This document shows positions 35,675 through 43,296 of a DNA stretch of 60,595 nucleotides, piece after piece. The stretch is from a virus. The stretch lies in the IMG/VR virus record IMGVR_UViG_3300042879_004465, positions 1 through 60,595 of that record; one strand, given 5' to 3'. Below the pieces are notes generated by a model. It saw only the letters and a program-made list of their open reading frames with translations. It was not told where the DNA came from and ran no database searches. Every line of letters starts with the position of its first letter. Positions within the stretch are counted from its first letter, which is position 1. A program made the translations under genes and the position numbers.

Positions 35675-35681
35675 CTAAATA
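35675..35681 (+). promoter_or_regulatory. Late promoter box CTAAATA
   Basis: CTAAATA 29 bases before the gp23 ATG, with AGGAGA at 35694-35699. It allows the capsid gene to be transcribed apart from gp22. Confidence 0.68.
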
Positions 35682-35710
35682 ATTAAAATTCACAGGAGAA
35701 AAACACTAAA

Positions 35711-37141
35711 ATGAGCTTTCAAGACAACACCCCATACGACATTCTAACCGAAAAGTGGGACCCCGTCCTCAAGCATGAGGCACTCCCTTCAATCGGCAAC
35801 GAATGGAAGACAAAAGTTACCGCAGTCCTTCTTGAGAACCAAGAACAGGCCATGCGCGATCAGTATCTCACCGAGAACAGCATGACCACCGGAAGCGACA
35901 TCGGCAGCGCAGTTGCATCGACCGCAGCAGGCGGCGTCCGTGGTTATGATCCGATCCTCATCAGCTTGGTTCGTCGCGCCATGCCCAATCTCATGGCATA
36001 CGACATCTGCGGCGTTCAGCCAATGACCGCACCGACCGGTTTGATCTTCGCCATGCGCTCCAAGTATGGTCCCGGATCAGCCAATGCCATCACCAACGAA
36101 GCCATGTTCCAAGAGCCCGATGCTCGCTTCTCAGGTGCAAGCGGTACTTCAGGCGGCTTCACTGCTGCTGGTGGTACTTCACCTTCCACCATCGGCGTAA
36201 ATCCGACCTCCTCAAGCGCAGGATTTGCTAACGCCAAGAACTCAACTGCTTTCAACAGTGCTCGCGCAATGTTGACCAGCGCTGGTGAAGGTCTATCGTT
36301 TGGTGCTGCTTCAACTGCCACTAACGTTCTTAATCAGATGTCATTCACGATTGACCGTGTTGCAGTAGCAGCAGGCACCCGTGCTCTGTCATCCGGTTAC
36401 ACCGTTGAATTGGCACAAGACCTCAAGGCTGTTCACGGTCTCGATGCTGAAGCTGAACTTGCCAACCTTCTCAGCACAGAAATTCTTGCTGAAATCAACC
36501 GCGAAGTCGTCCGCACAATCTACTGGGTTGCCCGTGATGGTTCGCAACAAAGCGACATCACAGCCAAAGGCACCTATAACCTCGACTTGGATTCAGACGG
36601 TCGTTGGTCAGCCGAGCGCTTCCGTGGCTTGGTATTCCAAATCGAGCGTGAGTGCAATGCAATCGCCAAGGAAACCCGTCGTGGTAAGGGCAACTTCGTC
36701 ATCGTCTCAAGCGATGTCGCCAGCGCCCTCGCAATGTCAGGCTTCCTCAACCTCTCACCAGCCCTCAACACCCAATTGGCTGTTGATGACACTGGCAGCA
36801 CCTTTGCTGGTTTGCTCAATGGCAAGCTTCGCGTCTACATTGATCCGTATTCTCAATTAGGCGTAAACTTCTTCTGCGCAGGCTATAAGGGCGAATCACC
36901 GTATGATGCAGGTATCTTCTACTGCCCATACGTCCCCCTGCAAATGATGAGAGCAATCACTCCCGATACCTTCCAGCCCCGCATCGCCTTCAAGACCCGC
37001 TACGGCATGGTAGCTAACCCCTACGTCTTGAAGACCGATGGTACTCCCTATGGTTCAGACTTCTCAACCCAGTCTGGCGCCAATCAGTACTACCGTCTCA
37101 CCAGCGTAACTGGTCTCCACGGTAACACCTACGGAGCATAA
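35711..37141 (+). CDS. gp23: Major capsid protein gp23
   Basis: A 476-residue homologue of T4 gp23 (521 residues). Diagnostic stretches are LVRRAMPNLMAYDICGVQPM, TGLIFAMRSKYG, GEGLSFG, AELANLLSTEILAEINREV and NFVIVSSDVASAL, then GVNFFCAGYKGESPYDAGIFY and FQPRIAFKTRYG. The N-terminal 60 residues would be removed by gp21. Codons are strikingly rich in C/G at third positions (CTC, ATC, CGC) compared with the flanking genes, as expected for the most abundant virion protein. A strong terminator follows. Confidence 0.96.
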   Translation: MSFQDNTPYDILTEKWDPVLKHEALPSIGNEWKTKVTAVLLENQEQAMRDQYLTENSMTTGSDIGSAVASTAAGGVRGYDPILISLVRRAMPNLMAYDICGVQPMTAPTGLIFAMRSKYGPGSANAITNEAMFQEPDARFSGASGTSGGFTAAGGTSPSTIGVNPTSSSAGFANAKNSTAFNSARAMLTSAGEGLSFGAASTATNVLNQMSFTIDRVAVAAGTRALSSGYTVELAQDLKAVHGLDAEAELANLLSTEILAEINREVVRTIYWVARDGSQQSDITAKGTYNLDLDSDGRWSAERFRGLVFQIERECNAIAKETRRGKGNFVIVSSDVASALAMSGFLNLSPALNTQLAVDDTGSTFAGLLNGKLRVYIDPYSQLGVNFFCAGYKGESPYDAGIFYCPYVPLQMMRAITPDTFQPRIAFKTRYGMVANPYVLKTDGTPYGSDFSTQSGANQYYRLTSVTGLHGNTYGA

Positions 37142-37164
37142 TCCTAGGTAGCTGAGTAGTCACT

Positions 37165-37197
37165 AAAAAACCCTCGGGCCAAAAGCCCGAGGGTTTT
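37165..37197. terminator. Strong bidirectional terminator after gp23
   Basis: A run of A, a 9-bp GC-rich stem (37171-37179 with 37185-37193), five-base loop, and TTTT. It separates the rightward head genes from the leftward gp3 operon and can serve both. Confidence 0.93.
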
Positions 37198-37220
37198 CAT
37201 TTGTTTAAATGTTTTTTGGA

Positions 37221-37697
37221 TTATTCGAATGCGTAGTAAGAATAAGAGAAAGTAGCTGTAGCTTTCAAAGGAGCCGAATCGTTTGAATCGGATCGGAAAG
37301 GAATTCCGCTAAGGGCAACCGGAACAACATAATAGAAAGCAATGTTCATGTTGGGAAAATAATTTGATCCAAGAATTGTAAGATTTGCGCTGGTCGCCCA
37401 TTGATTGTATGGAACATTGCTAACGTCATCTGATATATTTCCGATTTGCTTCATCCAATCAAAAATGCTTTTCCAATTCTCCAAATTTTCGTCAATCAAA
37501 AACTCAACTCTCAAAGGTTCAAACGTAAAAGTATTGACTGCCACTGGGATTTGAATGCCCAGAATGGTAGGCTGGGGCTGGGTGTTCAATTGAATTCCCG
37601 GAAGAGCAACAGTCTGGCAAAACAATTTTATGTTTTCGCTGCCTTTGTTTATGCTGAAGTTGTAATAGTTTGTCTGTAATTGATTGATATTTGTCAT
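37221..37697 (-). CDS. gp3: Tail completion protein gp3 (tube terminator)
   Basis: A 158-residue protein of the gp3/gp19 tail-tube fold. The pattern FTFEPLRVEFLIDENLENWKSIFDWM matches T4 gp3 (176 residues), where a F-x-P-L-x-V-x-F-L-V-D-E-N...I..WM segment is typical. An N-terminal ENIKLFCQTVALPGI strand pair also fits. gp3 caps the tail tube before gp15 joins. In cyanophages gp3 also lies beside gp23, on the uvsW side. Its start overlaps the Sm-like gene by four bases. Confidence 0.75.
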   Translation of the reverse strand: MTNINQLQTNYYNFSINKGSENIKLFCQTVALPGIQLNTQPQPTILGIQIPVAVNTFTFEPLRVEFLIDENLENWKSIFDWMKQIGNISDDVSNVPYNQWATSANLTILGSNYFPNMNIAFYYVVPVALSGIPFRSDSNDSAPLKATATFSYSYYAFE

Positions 37698-38308
37698 TTG
37701 AGATAATCTTCCGGATTATCCGACCAACTTCTCGGATCAGATGCTTCTTCTTCTGGATTGTACGGCAATTTCAATTCTTCTATTTTGGACTTGCGTTTCT
37801 TTGATTTTTTGGGCTCTATTTCTTTTTCCCATTCCTTTTCAAGTTCTTCCGCTTCATCTTCGTCCAGTTCTGCATTTTCAGCAAGATGATCGTCAAACAT
37901 GTCTTGCAAAAATTCTACGAACTCTGGATCTGAAAACATGTTCCAAGCGAGTTCCATAGTGTCTGGTTCTTCTATTTCTGCGGCCATTATTTCTTCACTC
38001 ATTCCATTCATAAATTTTATGTAAGCATCGTACATTCTTTGTATGTCCTCTACCGGACTTGAAATGTACATGATGTACTGCTTCAATATTGTTATTTGCT
38101 TGTCTTGCACATTTCCTAGGTAAGAAGTCAATCTGACGCATTCCACGACATGACCTTCTTCATTGGAAGTGCTGTAAACTACGATTTTAGCCGGGTCCGT
38201 CAGAACCACTTCATTTTCTTTTTCTTGTACTATGGCGACTACTTCTTCGCCAGTTGTAAACTTGACTACTTTGACGGACGATGAAGCTTGGTGATTTGTT
38301 TCTTCCAT
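37694..38308 (-). CDS. Sm-like domain protein with acidic/basic tail
   Basis: A 204-residue protein. Residues 10-100 (VVKFTTGEEVVAIVQE, LTSYLGNV, ITILKQYIMYIS) follow the same pattern as the 93-residue protein at 5238-5519, giving two Sm-like paralogues. The C-terminal half is acidic (LDEDEAEELEKEWEKE) and then basic (KKSKKRKSK). A perfect AAGGAGG precedes ATG and an ATAAATA late box lies 16 bases upstream. A gene of this type between gp3 and uvsW is common in cyanophages. RNA binding is possible but unproven. Confidence 0.6.
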   Translation of the reverse strand: MEETNHQASSSVKVVKFTTGEEVVAIVQEKENEVVLTDPAKIVVYSTSNEEGHVVECVRLTSYLGNVQDKQITILKQYIMYISSPVEDIQRMYDAYIKFMNGMSEEIMAAEIEEPDTMELAWNMFSDPEFVEFLQDMFDDHLAENAELDEDEAEELEKEWEKEIEPKKSKKRKSKIEELKLPYNPEEEASDPRSWSDNPEDYLK

Positions 38309-38324
38309 GCTTCCTCCTTACTAA

Positions 38325-38331
38325 TATTTAT
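38325..38331 (-). promoter_or_regulatory. Possible late promoter box ATAAATA (leftward)
   Basis: ATAAATA on the minus strand, 16 bases before the Sm-like gene ATG at 38308. It matches the T4 late core but lacks the leading C of most boxes here. Confidence 0.45.
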
Positions 38332-38343
38332 TTTTAACAAGTT

Positions 38344-39840
38344 TTATAATTTTATCTTGAATGCTTTGTAGTCAAATTTTTCTTTTTCGTATATCTTGAC
38401 TCTTTGTTCAAAATGCTTGAATACGTGATTCTTGTGCTTTTTCCAAGAAAGATCATCTACTAGATCGAATACTTTCAATGTTTGTTTTCTTTCGGATGTT
38501 CTTAGACCGCGTCCTATGCTTTGAAGCAATCTTATTACTGATTTAGTAGGAGAAGCAAAGATGATATTGTCAAGATGAACGATGTTGATCCCGGTGCTCG
38601 TAGTGCCAAAAGAAGCAACGAGAATGGCATTCTTTTCTCTGTCGATGATTTTCCTAATAGTTTCTCTATTTTCTGCGTCAGTTTTCCCCGAAATGAAATA
38701 TACGTTTTTATCGGGATGTCGTTTTTGAATGAGATCATAAAGTGGTTTTCCGTGCTTTTCTACGTAATTGAACAATACCAAAGTATTGCCTTCGGTTTCC
38801 CCGCAAAGTTTGGATATGAACTCGTTTCTGTCTAAATTTTCTACGAGTAACCCCATTTCTTCCTGATACTTCAATTTTTTGCAGCTATTCCGCATTTCGT
38901 CCGGATAATCCAAAATTATGCAGTCTATGGCCAATTTTGCCAAGACTCCCTTACCTATTAGCCCCTTCGTCGTTATAAACTGAATGGAGGGCCCTAGCGT
39001 GCCCTCTATTGAGAGCTTATGCGCCAAGGTCTGATCGAGCGTCCCGGTCGTTCCGAGCCTAAACCAAGCCTCTGTGAGCTTTTTACCGATGTTTACGAGA
39101 GAGTCGGCCTTGACCAAATGACACTCGTCAAAAATTACGGCATCAAACTGGTCAAACCAAGTTTTTGGAAGTTTGTATACCGATTGCCATGTAGAAACGA
39201 CCAATGGCTTATTGGTGTCCTTTTCTTTACCCGCAGTAATTTTATGCAAAAATTTGGTTACTGACCAATTTTTGTTTTTTCTAGAATAATCAAAAAAGTC
39301 TGCTTCCATTTGCTGGACCAGACCTACCGTGGGAACCAATAACAAAATTTTTTTGGGAGCCTTTAAGCAGTATCGCAATAAAAATCGAATTATCAAATAT
39401 ATGATTAATGATTTTCCGCTTCCAGTAGGAGATACTATTACAGATCTGCAGCTTTTTAAAGCATGTATGACCGCCTTTTTTTGGTGGTCATGTGGATTTA
39501 CTTCTTGGTTTTTTACGGTGACGTTCAATGTTTTGAAAAAACTGTCAAAAATGGTTTCATCCATTTCTACGGTTTTTGTATCTTTTTCGTCAAAAATTAA
39601 ATAATAGTTTCTTTCGTCACAAAATTTTTGAAGATACGTCTTCAATCCTCTTGGAAGAGTGGAGCTGTTTATTTCGTATAATTTTATTTTGCCATCCCAA
39701 ATACGAGATTTGTATAATGGCATGTATTCTGCGCCAGGAACTTTAAAAGAAAAATAAGATCGTAATTCTCTTTTTACAGAATCTTCACAATCAATTTTAT
39801 ACTTAGTGTTGTCTTCCGCAGACGCAATTACAGTGTACAC
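38344..39840 (-). CDS. uvsW: RNA-DNA and DNA helicase UvsW
   Basis: A 498-residue homologue of T4 UvsW, the superfamily-2 helicase that unwinds R-loops and branched DNA and shifts the phage from origin- to recombination-driven replication. The N-terminal domain has YKIDCEDSVKRELRSYFSF. Motifs are SPTGSGKS (137-144), DECH (238-241), GTTGTLDQ and the C-terminal QSIGRGLRTSERK. It starts with GTG at 39840, ten bases after the uvsY stop. It shares the leftward early transcript with uvsY. Confidence 0.93.
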   Translation of the reverse strand: MYTVIASAEDNTKYKIDCEDSVKRELRSYFSFKVPGAEYMPLYKSRIWDGKIKLYEINSSTLPRGLKTYLQKFCDERNYYLIFDEKDTKTVEMDETIFDSFFKTLNVTVKNQEVNPHDHQKKAVIHALKSCRSVIVSPTGSGKSLIIYLIIRFLLRYCLKAPKKILLLVPTVGLVQQMEADFFDYSRKNKNWSVTKFLHKITAGKEKDTNKPLVVSTWQSVYKLPKTWFDQFDAVIFDECHLVKADSLVNIGKKLTEAWFRLGTTGTLDQTLAHKLSIEGTLGPSIQFITTKGLIGKGVLAKLAIDCIILDYPDEMRNSCKKLKYQEEMGLLVENLDRNEFISKLCGETEGNTLVLFNYVEKHGKPLYDLIQKRHPDKNVYFISGKTDAENRETIRKIIDREKNAILVASFGTTSTGINIVHLDNIIFASPTKSVIRLLQSIGRGLRTSERKQTLKVFDLVDDLSWKKHKNHVFKHFEQRVKIYEKEKFDYKAFKIKL

Positions 39841-39850
39841 AAATTATTTA

Positions 39851-40288
39851 TCATGAAATTCCATTTACCAATTTGTTCCAATCAATAGCGGACTTGATTG
39901 CAAAATTTCTGTTGGAAAGAACTTTGATAAAATCTTCCACCATTTTTACTTTTATTTCTGCAGTGTTGATGTCGTTTTTAATTTTTAAAAGAGTGGGGTC
40001 AGCATCCATGAAACGATCTATGTCGGTTTTCATTATCTTTAGCTCAAATGGTTCTTCGCCCCATTTTTCCAACTCTTCTTGGCTTGCCTTGCCGTTATAT
40101 ACCATCCACTTTCTCAATTCCATTACGGACAGTGCATTTCTTAATTTTTGTAGTTCGGTCTTAAGATCTGCATGTATTGAAAGATACTTTCCATGCACTG
40201 AAGGAGTTCTTAAAGACTCTTTAGCTAACTCTGTAGAGTCTATTAAAGAATCCTTTTTAATTTCCTGTTTAAGGTCTTCTAGATTCAT
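39851..40288 (-). CDS. uvsY: Recombination mediator UvsY
   Basis: A 145-residue homologue of T4 UvsY (137 residues), which loads the UvsX recombinase on gp32-coated ssDNA. It begins MNLEDLKQEIKKDSLIDSTEL, closely parallel to the T4 start, and ends with a VEDFIKVLSNRNFAIKSAIDW helix like T4 'F....IKSRGFAIKH'. Its ATG lies nine bases after the -10 box of the leftward promoter, leaving almost no leader. No Shine-Dalgarno sequence is visible. Confidence 0.9.
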   Translation of the reverse strand: MNLEDLKQEIKKDSLIDSTELAKESLRTPSVHGKYLSIHADLKTELQKLRNALSVMELRKWMVYNGKASQEELEKWGEEPFELKIMKTDIDRFMDADPTLLKIKNDINTAEIKVKMVEDFIKVLSNRNFAIKSAIDWNKLVNGIS

Positions 40289-40297
40289 TATAAGTAT

Positions 40298-40326
40298 ACT
40301 ATAGAGTATCTTTAAGGGGTTGTCAA
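40298..40326 (-). promoter_or_regulatory. Consensus sigma-70-like promoter of uvsY-uvsW
   Basis: On the minus strand: TTGACA (40321-40326), 17-base spacer, TATAGT (40298-40303). The start should be near 40291, two or three bases before the uvsY ATG. It is divergent from the glycan-island promoter. Confidence 0.72.
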
Positions 40327-40340
40327 GAAATACTTGACAA
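40320..40340. promoter_or_regulatory. Inverted repeat joining two divergent -35 boxes
   Basis: A perfect 8-bp inverted repeat (40320-40327 and 40333-40340) with spacer AAATA. Each arm contains one TTGACA -35 box, for uvsY leftward and the glycan island rightward. It may be an operator or only two facing -35 boxes. Confidence 0.7.
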
Positions 40341-40361
40341 CTTTGTGAAAAAGTGTATAAT
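40334..40361 (+). promoter_or_regulatory. Perfect sigma-70-like promoter of the glycan island
   Basis: TTGACA (40334-40339), 16-base spacer, TATAAT (40356-40361). Both hexamers match consensus. The start would be near 40368, with a leader of about 22 bases before the ATG at 40390. Confidence 0.78.
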
Positions 40362-40389
40362 AGTGTAAAATCTTTTTAAAGTCGAAAAT

Positions 40390-41067
40390 ATGATTATAGA
40401 TTTAAGAAAAATTCAAACGGTATGGATTAATCTTGACGGCGCAACCGGAAATGCTCAAATTATGGAGCACAGATTCGGCATTCATAATTTTGAAAAAACA
40501 TACCGAAAATCGGCAAGACAAATAGCTCCGCCTCACGGAACACCGGATACAATTAAGCATTACGTAGGCTGTGCTCAATCTCATATTGATATTTTGGAGG
40601 ACACAAATTATTCGTGTCCTCTTTTAATTCTTGAAGATGATGCCGAGTTTACTCAAGACTTTCATCCTATGATTGAAGTTCCCGACAATACGGATGCGGT
40701 GTATCTAGGAGTATCTTCCGGTAATCCTCATTATTTGTCCAAGAGAGTAAACAAATATTTTCTTAGAATTGGAAAAATTTTGGCTACTCATGCTATTTTG
40801 TATTTGAATCCCGATTACAGAAAAGCGGTTGCAGACATTGCAAAAGTGTTTGCTTACAGATTAAAAATTCCATTTGACAATGGCTGTGCATTGATTCAGG
40901 AGAGATTCAATGTAATTACTCCCAACACTCCATTCTTTGTACAGGCAAACCAAAGACAAAGCGCAAATCAATGGGAAGCGGTGACATCAAAGCCCTTGGT
41001 TGACAAGAATAGCGATTTTCCTGTCAGAGAAGAAAACGTACAGCTAGGAATACAGGTGCCAGTATGA
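40390..41067 (+). CDS. GT25-type glycosyltransferase
   Basis: A 225-residue protein. WINLDG near residue 13, VGCAQSHIDIL (58-68) and LLILEDDAEF (77-86) are the three landmarks of glycosyltransferase family 25 (LPS/collagen galactosyltransferase type: 'NLd', 'GC..SH', 'LEDD'). The EDD would bind metal and nucleotide sugar. It is the first gene of the island, directly behind the consensus promoter. It overlaps the next gene by four bases (ATGA). Confidence 0.72.
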   Translation: MIIDLRKIQTVWINLDGATGNAQIMEHRFGIHNFEKTYRKSARQIAPPHGTPDTIKHYVGCAQSHIDILEDTNYSCPLLILEDDAEFTQDFHPMIEVPDNTDAVYLGVSSGNPHYLSKRVNKYFLRIGKILATHAILYLNPDYRKAVADIAKVFAYRLKIPFDNGCALIQERFNVITPNTPFFVQANQRQSANQWEAVTSKPLVDKNSDFPVREENVQLGIQVPV

Positions 41068-41852
41068 TTGGAATGACAAATTTAGGAAATAATGGTAGAT
41101 TTGGAAATCAAATGTTTCAGTATGCCACGCTATACGCGCTTGGTAAAGAACTAAACTATGAAATTGGAATTCCGTATTTAAATAAAAGTAATGATGACTA
41201 TTTTAATTTTTGTCTACCAGAGTGTTTTTCATTATCGGCAAAAGATTTAAAGGGCCATTATTTTTCATCTTATTATCAAGAACCTCACTTTTCTTATGAT
41301 ACTAATATTAAAAATATTCCTGATAATACAAATTTAAAAGGATATTTTCAAAGTGAAAAATATTTTAAAAATTGCAAAAATGATTTAATGTTTAAAGAAT
41401 TTAATTTTAATAACGAAATTAAAATAAAAACAAAAAAATTATTAAACGGAAGAGACTCAGAATTAATATCAGTACACATTAGACTGGGAGACTATTTAAA
41501 ATTTCAAGATTCTCATCCAATATGTTCTACTGACTACTATAAAACAGCAATCCAAATGCTACCAAGCGATGCAAATATTATGCTTTTTAGCGACGATTAT
41601 AGTTTGGCATTACCATTTTTTAAAGATTTGGGAATAAAAGTTTTTGCATGTGGTACAAATAATAAATTTATAGATATGTGTTTAATGACACAATGTGAAT
41701 ATCATATAATTGCAAATAGTTCATTTAGCTGGTGGGGTTCTTGGTTAAGCAATAGCAAAAAAACAATAGCACCAAAGCAATGGTTCGGTACAGCACCACA
41801 TATGCCAAAAATTTGGAATGATGTTTATGCAGAAGATTGGATTGTAATATGA
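41064..41852 (+). CDS. GT11-type fucosyltransferase
   Basis: A 262-residue protein. GNNGRFGNQMFQYATLYALG at the N-terminus, VHIRLGDYL (the HxRxGD motif), the MLFSDDYSLA stretch and ANSSFSWWGSWLS near the C-terminus are the full signature of family 11, which contains alpha-1,2-fucosyltransferases. The donor would be GDP-fucose or a related GDP-sugar. No GDP-fucose synthesis genes are seen in this window. ATGA overlaps on both sides place it within the operon. Confidence 0.86.
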   Translation: MIGMTNLGNNGRFGNQMFQYATLYALGKELNYEIGIPYLNKSNDDYFNFCLPECFSLSAKDLKGHYFSSYYQEPHFSYDTNIKNIPDNTNLKGYFQSEKYFKNCKNDLMFKEFNFNNEIKIKTKKLLNGRDSELISVHIRLGDYLKFQDSHPICSTDYYKTAIQMLPSDANIMLFSDDYSLALPFFKDLGIKVFACGTNNKFIDMCLMTQCEYHIIANSSFSWWGSWLSNSKKTIAPKQWFGTAPHMPKIWNDVYAEDWIVI

Positions 41853-42787
41853 TTACAGTTAGATGTCCTGTAAGAATATCTTTGGTAGGCGGGTCCAGCG
41901 ATCTTGATGCTTATGTAGATAAGCATGGAAAGGGATCTGTTATTTCATTTACTCCAAAAATTTATACTTATGTTTCTATTTACAGGGATAAAATTGGACG
42001 TAACACCATTGATCAAAAGTATATTGTAAATTATTCTCAGCGAGAAGAAGTAAATACAATAAAAGAAATTAAAAATGAACTTGTAAGATTATTTTTTGAA
42101 AAAGAAAGAGTCTATCCTTGTTCAATCCATATGACTAGCGATGTATTTTCTCATGGCTCCGGGCTTGCTGTATCTTCTTCGTATTCTTGTTGTTTGGTAA
42201 AAGCTATTTCCGAGTTAAACAAGACATATCTTTCTGATATTGAGTGTACGGCGAAAGCGCACATTTTAGAAAAATTAATAAATCCGCTTTTGGGGCAACA
42301 AGATGTTTTCGGATGTGGAATTGGTGGATTTAAAAAAATAGAATTTACTCAAAATAGTCTTCCAAAGTATACATTTTTACCGACATCTTTTTTTAATTAT
42401 TATGTTCCATATCTGGTATTTACAGGTCTTACTAGAAACTCTACTAGTATTTTAAAAAATGTTAATGTTCCAGATACCGATACTTTTAATCCTTTGGTAT
42501 TTGAATCAGAACAAATGATATTAAACGGAAACTATGAAAAGTTTTTGCGATTGATAAAGGCTGGCTGGGAAGAAAAAAAAAGAACATCAAAGAGTGTTTT
42601 AGAAGAGCAATCATTGAAAGACTTGGATGAGTATTTGGATAAATATCCTGGTTGCGTAGCACACAAGCTATGTGGTGCTGGCAATGGAGGATTTTTTTTA
42701 GCTTTCTTTGAAGCACAAAATCTTCCAACACATCATAAATTTATTAAAGTAGAATTGAGCAATAGCGGTATTGAAAAAATATTATGA
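41849..42787 (+). CDS. GHMP sugar kinase, HddA-like (heptose 7-phosphate kinase)
   Basis: A 312-residue protein. ITVRCPVRISLVGGSSDLDAY and the GHMP motif HGSGLAVSSSYS, with CGAGNGGFF near the C-terminus, give a clear GHMP fold. The N-terminal form (R-x-P-x-R-I-x-x-x-G-G-x-x-D) is that of D-glycero-D-manno-heptose 7-phosphate kinase HddA. The substrate is inferred from that and from the next gene, a GmhA-like isomerase. I chose ATG at 41849 (ATGA overlap with the preceding stop) over a TTG at 41837. Confidence 0.78.
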   Translation: MITVRCPVRISLVGGSSDLDAYVDKHGKGSVISFTPKIYTYVSIYRDKIGRNTIDQKYIVNYSQREEVNTIKEIKNELVRLFFEKERVYPCSIHMTSDVFSHGSGLAVSSSYSCCLVKAISELNKTYLSDIECTAKAHILEKLINPLLGQQDVFGCGIGGFKKIEFTQNSLPKYTFLPTSFFNYYVPYLVFTGLTRNSTSILKNVNVPDTDTFNPLVFESEQMILNGNYEKFLRLIKAGWEEKKRTSKSVLEEQSLKDLDEYLDKYPGCVAHKLCGAGNGGFFLAFFEAQNLPTHHKFIKVELSNSGIEKIL

Positions 42788-43296
42788 ATAATTTTATAAA
42801 TAAAATAGACTCAGCTCTTAAAAATTTAAATTTTATTGATTTGGATTATTTAAAAAAAATAGTATTAGACACCAAATCGGAAATTATTATATTAGGAAAC
42901 GGTGGCAGCAACGCTATTTCGTCTCATATAGCCGAAGACTATACAAAAGCGTTAAAGAAAAAAGCAATTGCATTTACAGACGGTGCTAGGCTAACATGCT
43001 ATTCTAATGATTATGGGTATGAGAATGCATTTAAACAATATCTATCAGAATTTTCCACAAAAGATAGTCTTGTAATTTTAATAAGCTCTTCTGGAAATTC
43101 TCAAAATATTTTAAATTGTGCTGAATATTGCCTTGAAAACAAAATTAAATACATTATTTTTTCAGGTTTTAAACAAAATAATTGTTTAATAACAAAATAT
43201 GCAGACCAATCATTGTTAAATTTTTGGGTAAATTCCGACGATTACGGTGTTGTTGAATGTATTCACGAAATTATTTTACACTCGGTAATATCATGA
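42784..43296 (+). CDS. gmhA: SIS-domain phosphosugar isomerase, GmhA-like
   Basis: A 170-residue protein with GNGGSNAISSHIAED (sugar-phosphate loop), TDGARLTCYSNDYGYENAF, LISSSGNSQN and a C-terminal ECIHEIILH helix. This is the pattern of sedoheptulose 7-phosphate isomerase GmhA, which makes D-glycero-D-manno-heptose 7-phosphate, the first step of activated-heptose synthesis. Family length is about 190 residues. It overlaps the kinase by four bases and the next gene by four. Confidence 0.82.
   Translation: MNNFINKIDSALKNLNFIDLDYLKKIVLDTKSEIIILGNGGSNAISSHIAEDYTKALKKKAIAFTDGARLTCYSNDYGYENAFKQYLSEFSTKDSLVILISSSGNSQNILNCAEYCLENKIKYIIFSGFKQNNCLITKYADQSLLNFWVNSDDYGVVECIHEIILHSVIS

Noticed and set aside
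36381-36860. Rightward 159-codon frame inside gp23
   Set aside because: Out-of-frame shadow caused by the unusual GC-rich codons of the capsid gene.
41837-41848. Upstream TTG start for the sugar kinase
   Set aside because: The ATG at 41849 gives the standard ATGA overlap and the usual GHMP N-terminus.
43257-43292. Upstream start for the HAD-nucleotidyltransferase gene
   Set aside because: It would add a run overlapping the end of the isomerase; the ATG at 43293 begins directly at the HAD strand.
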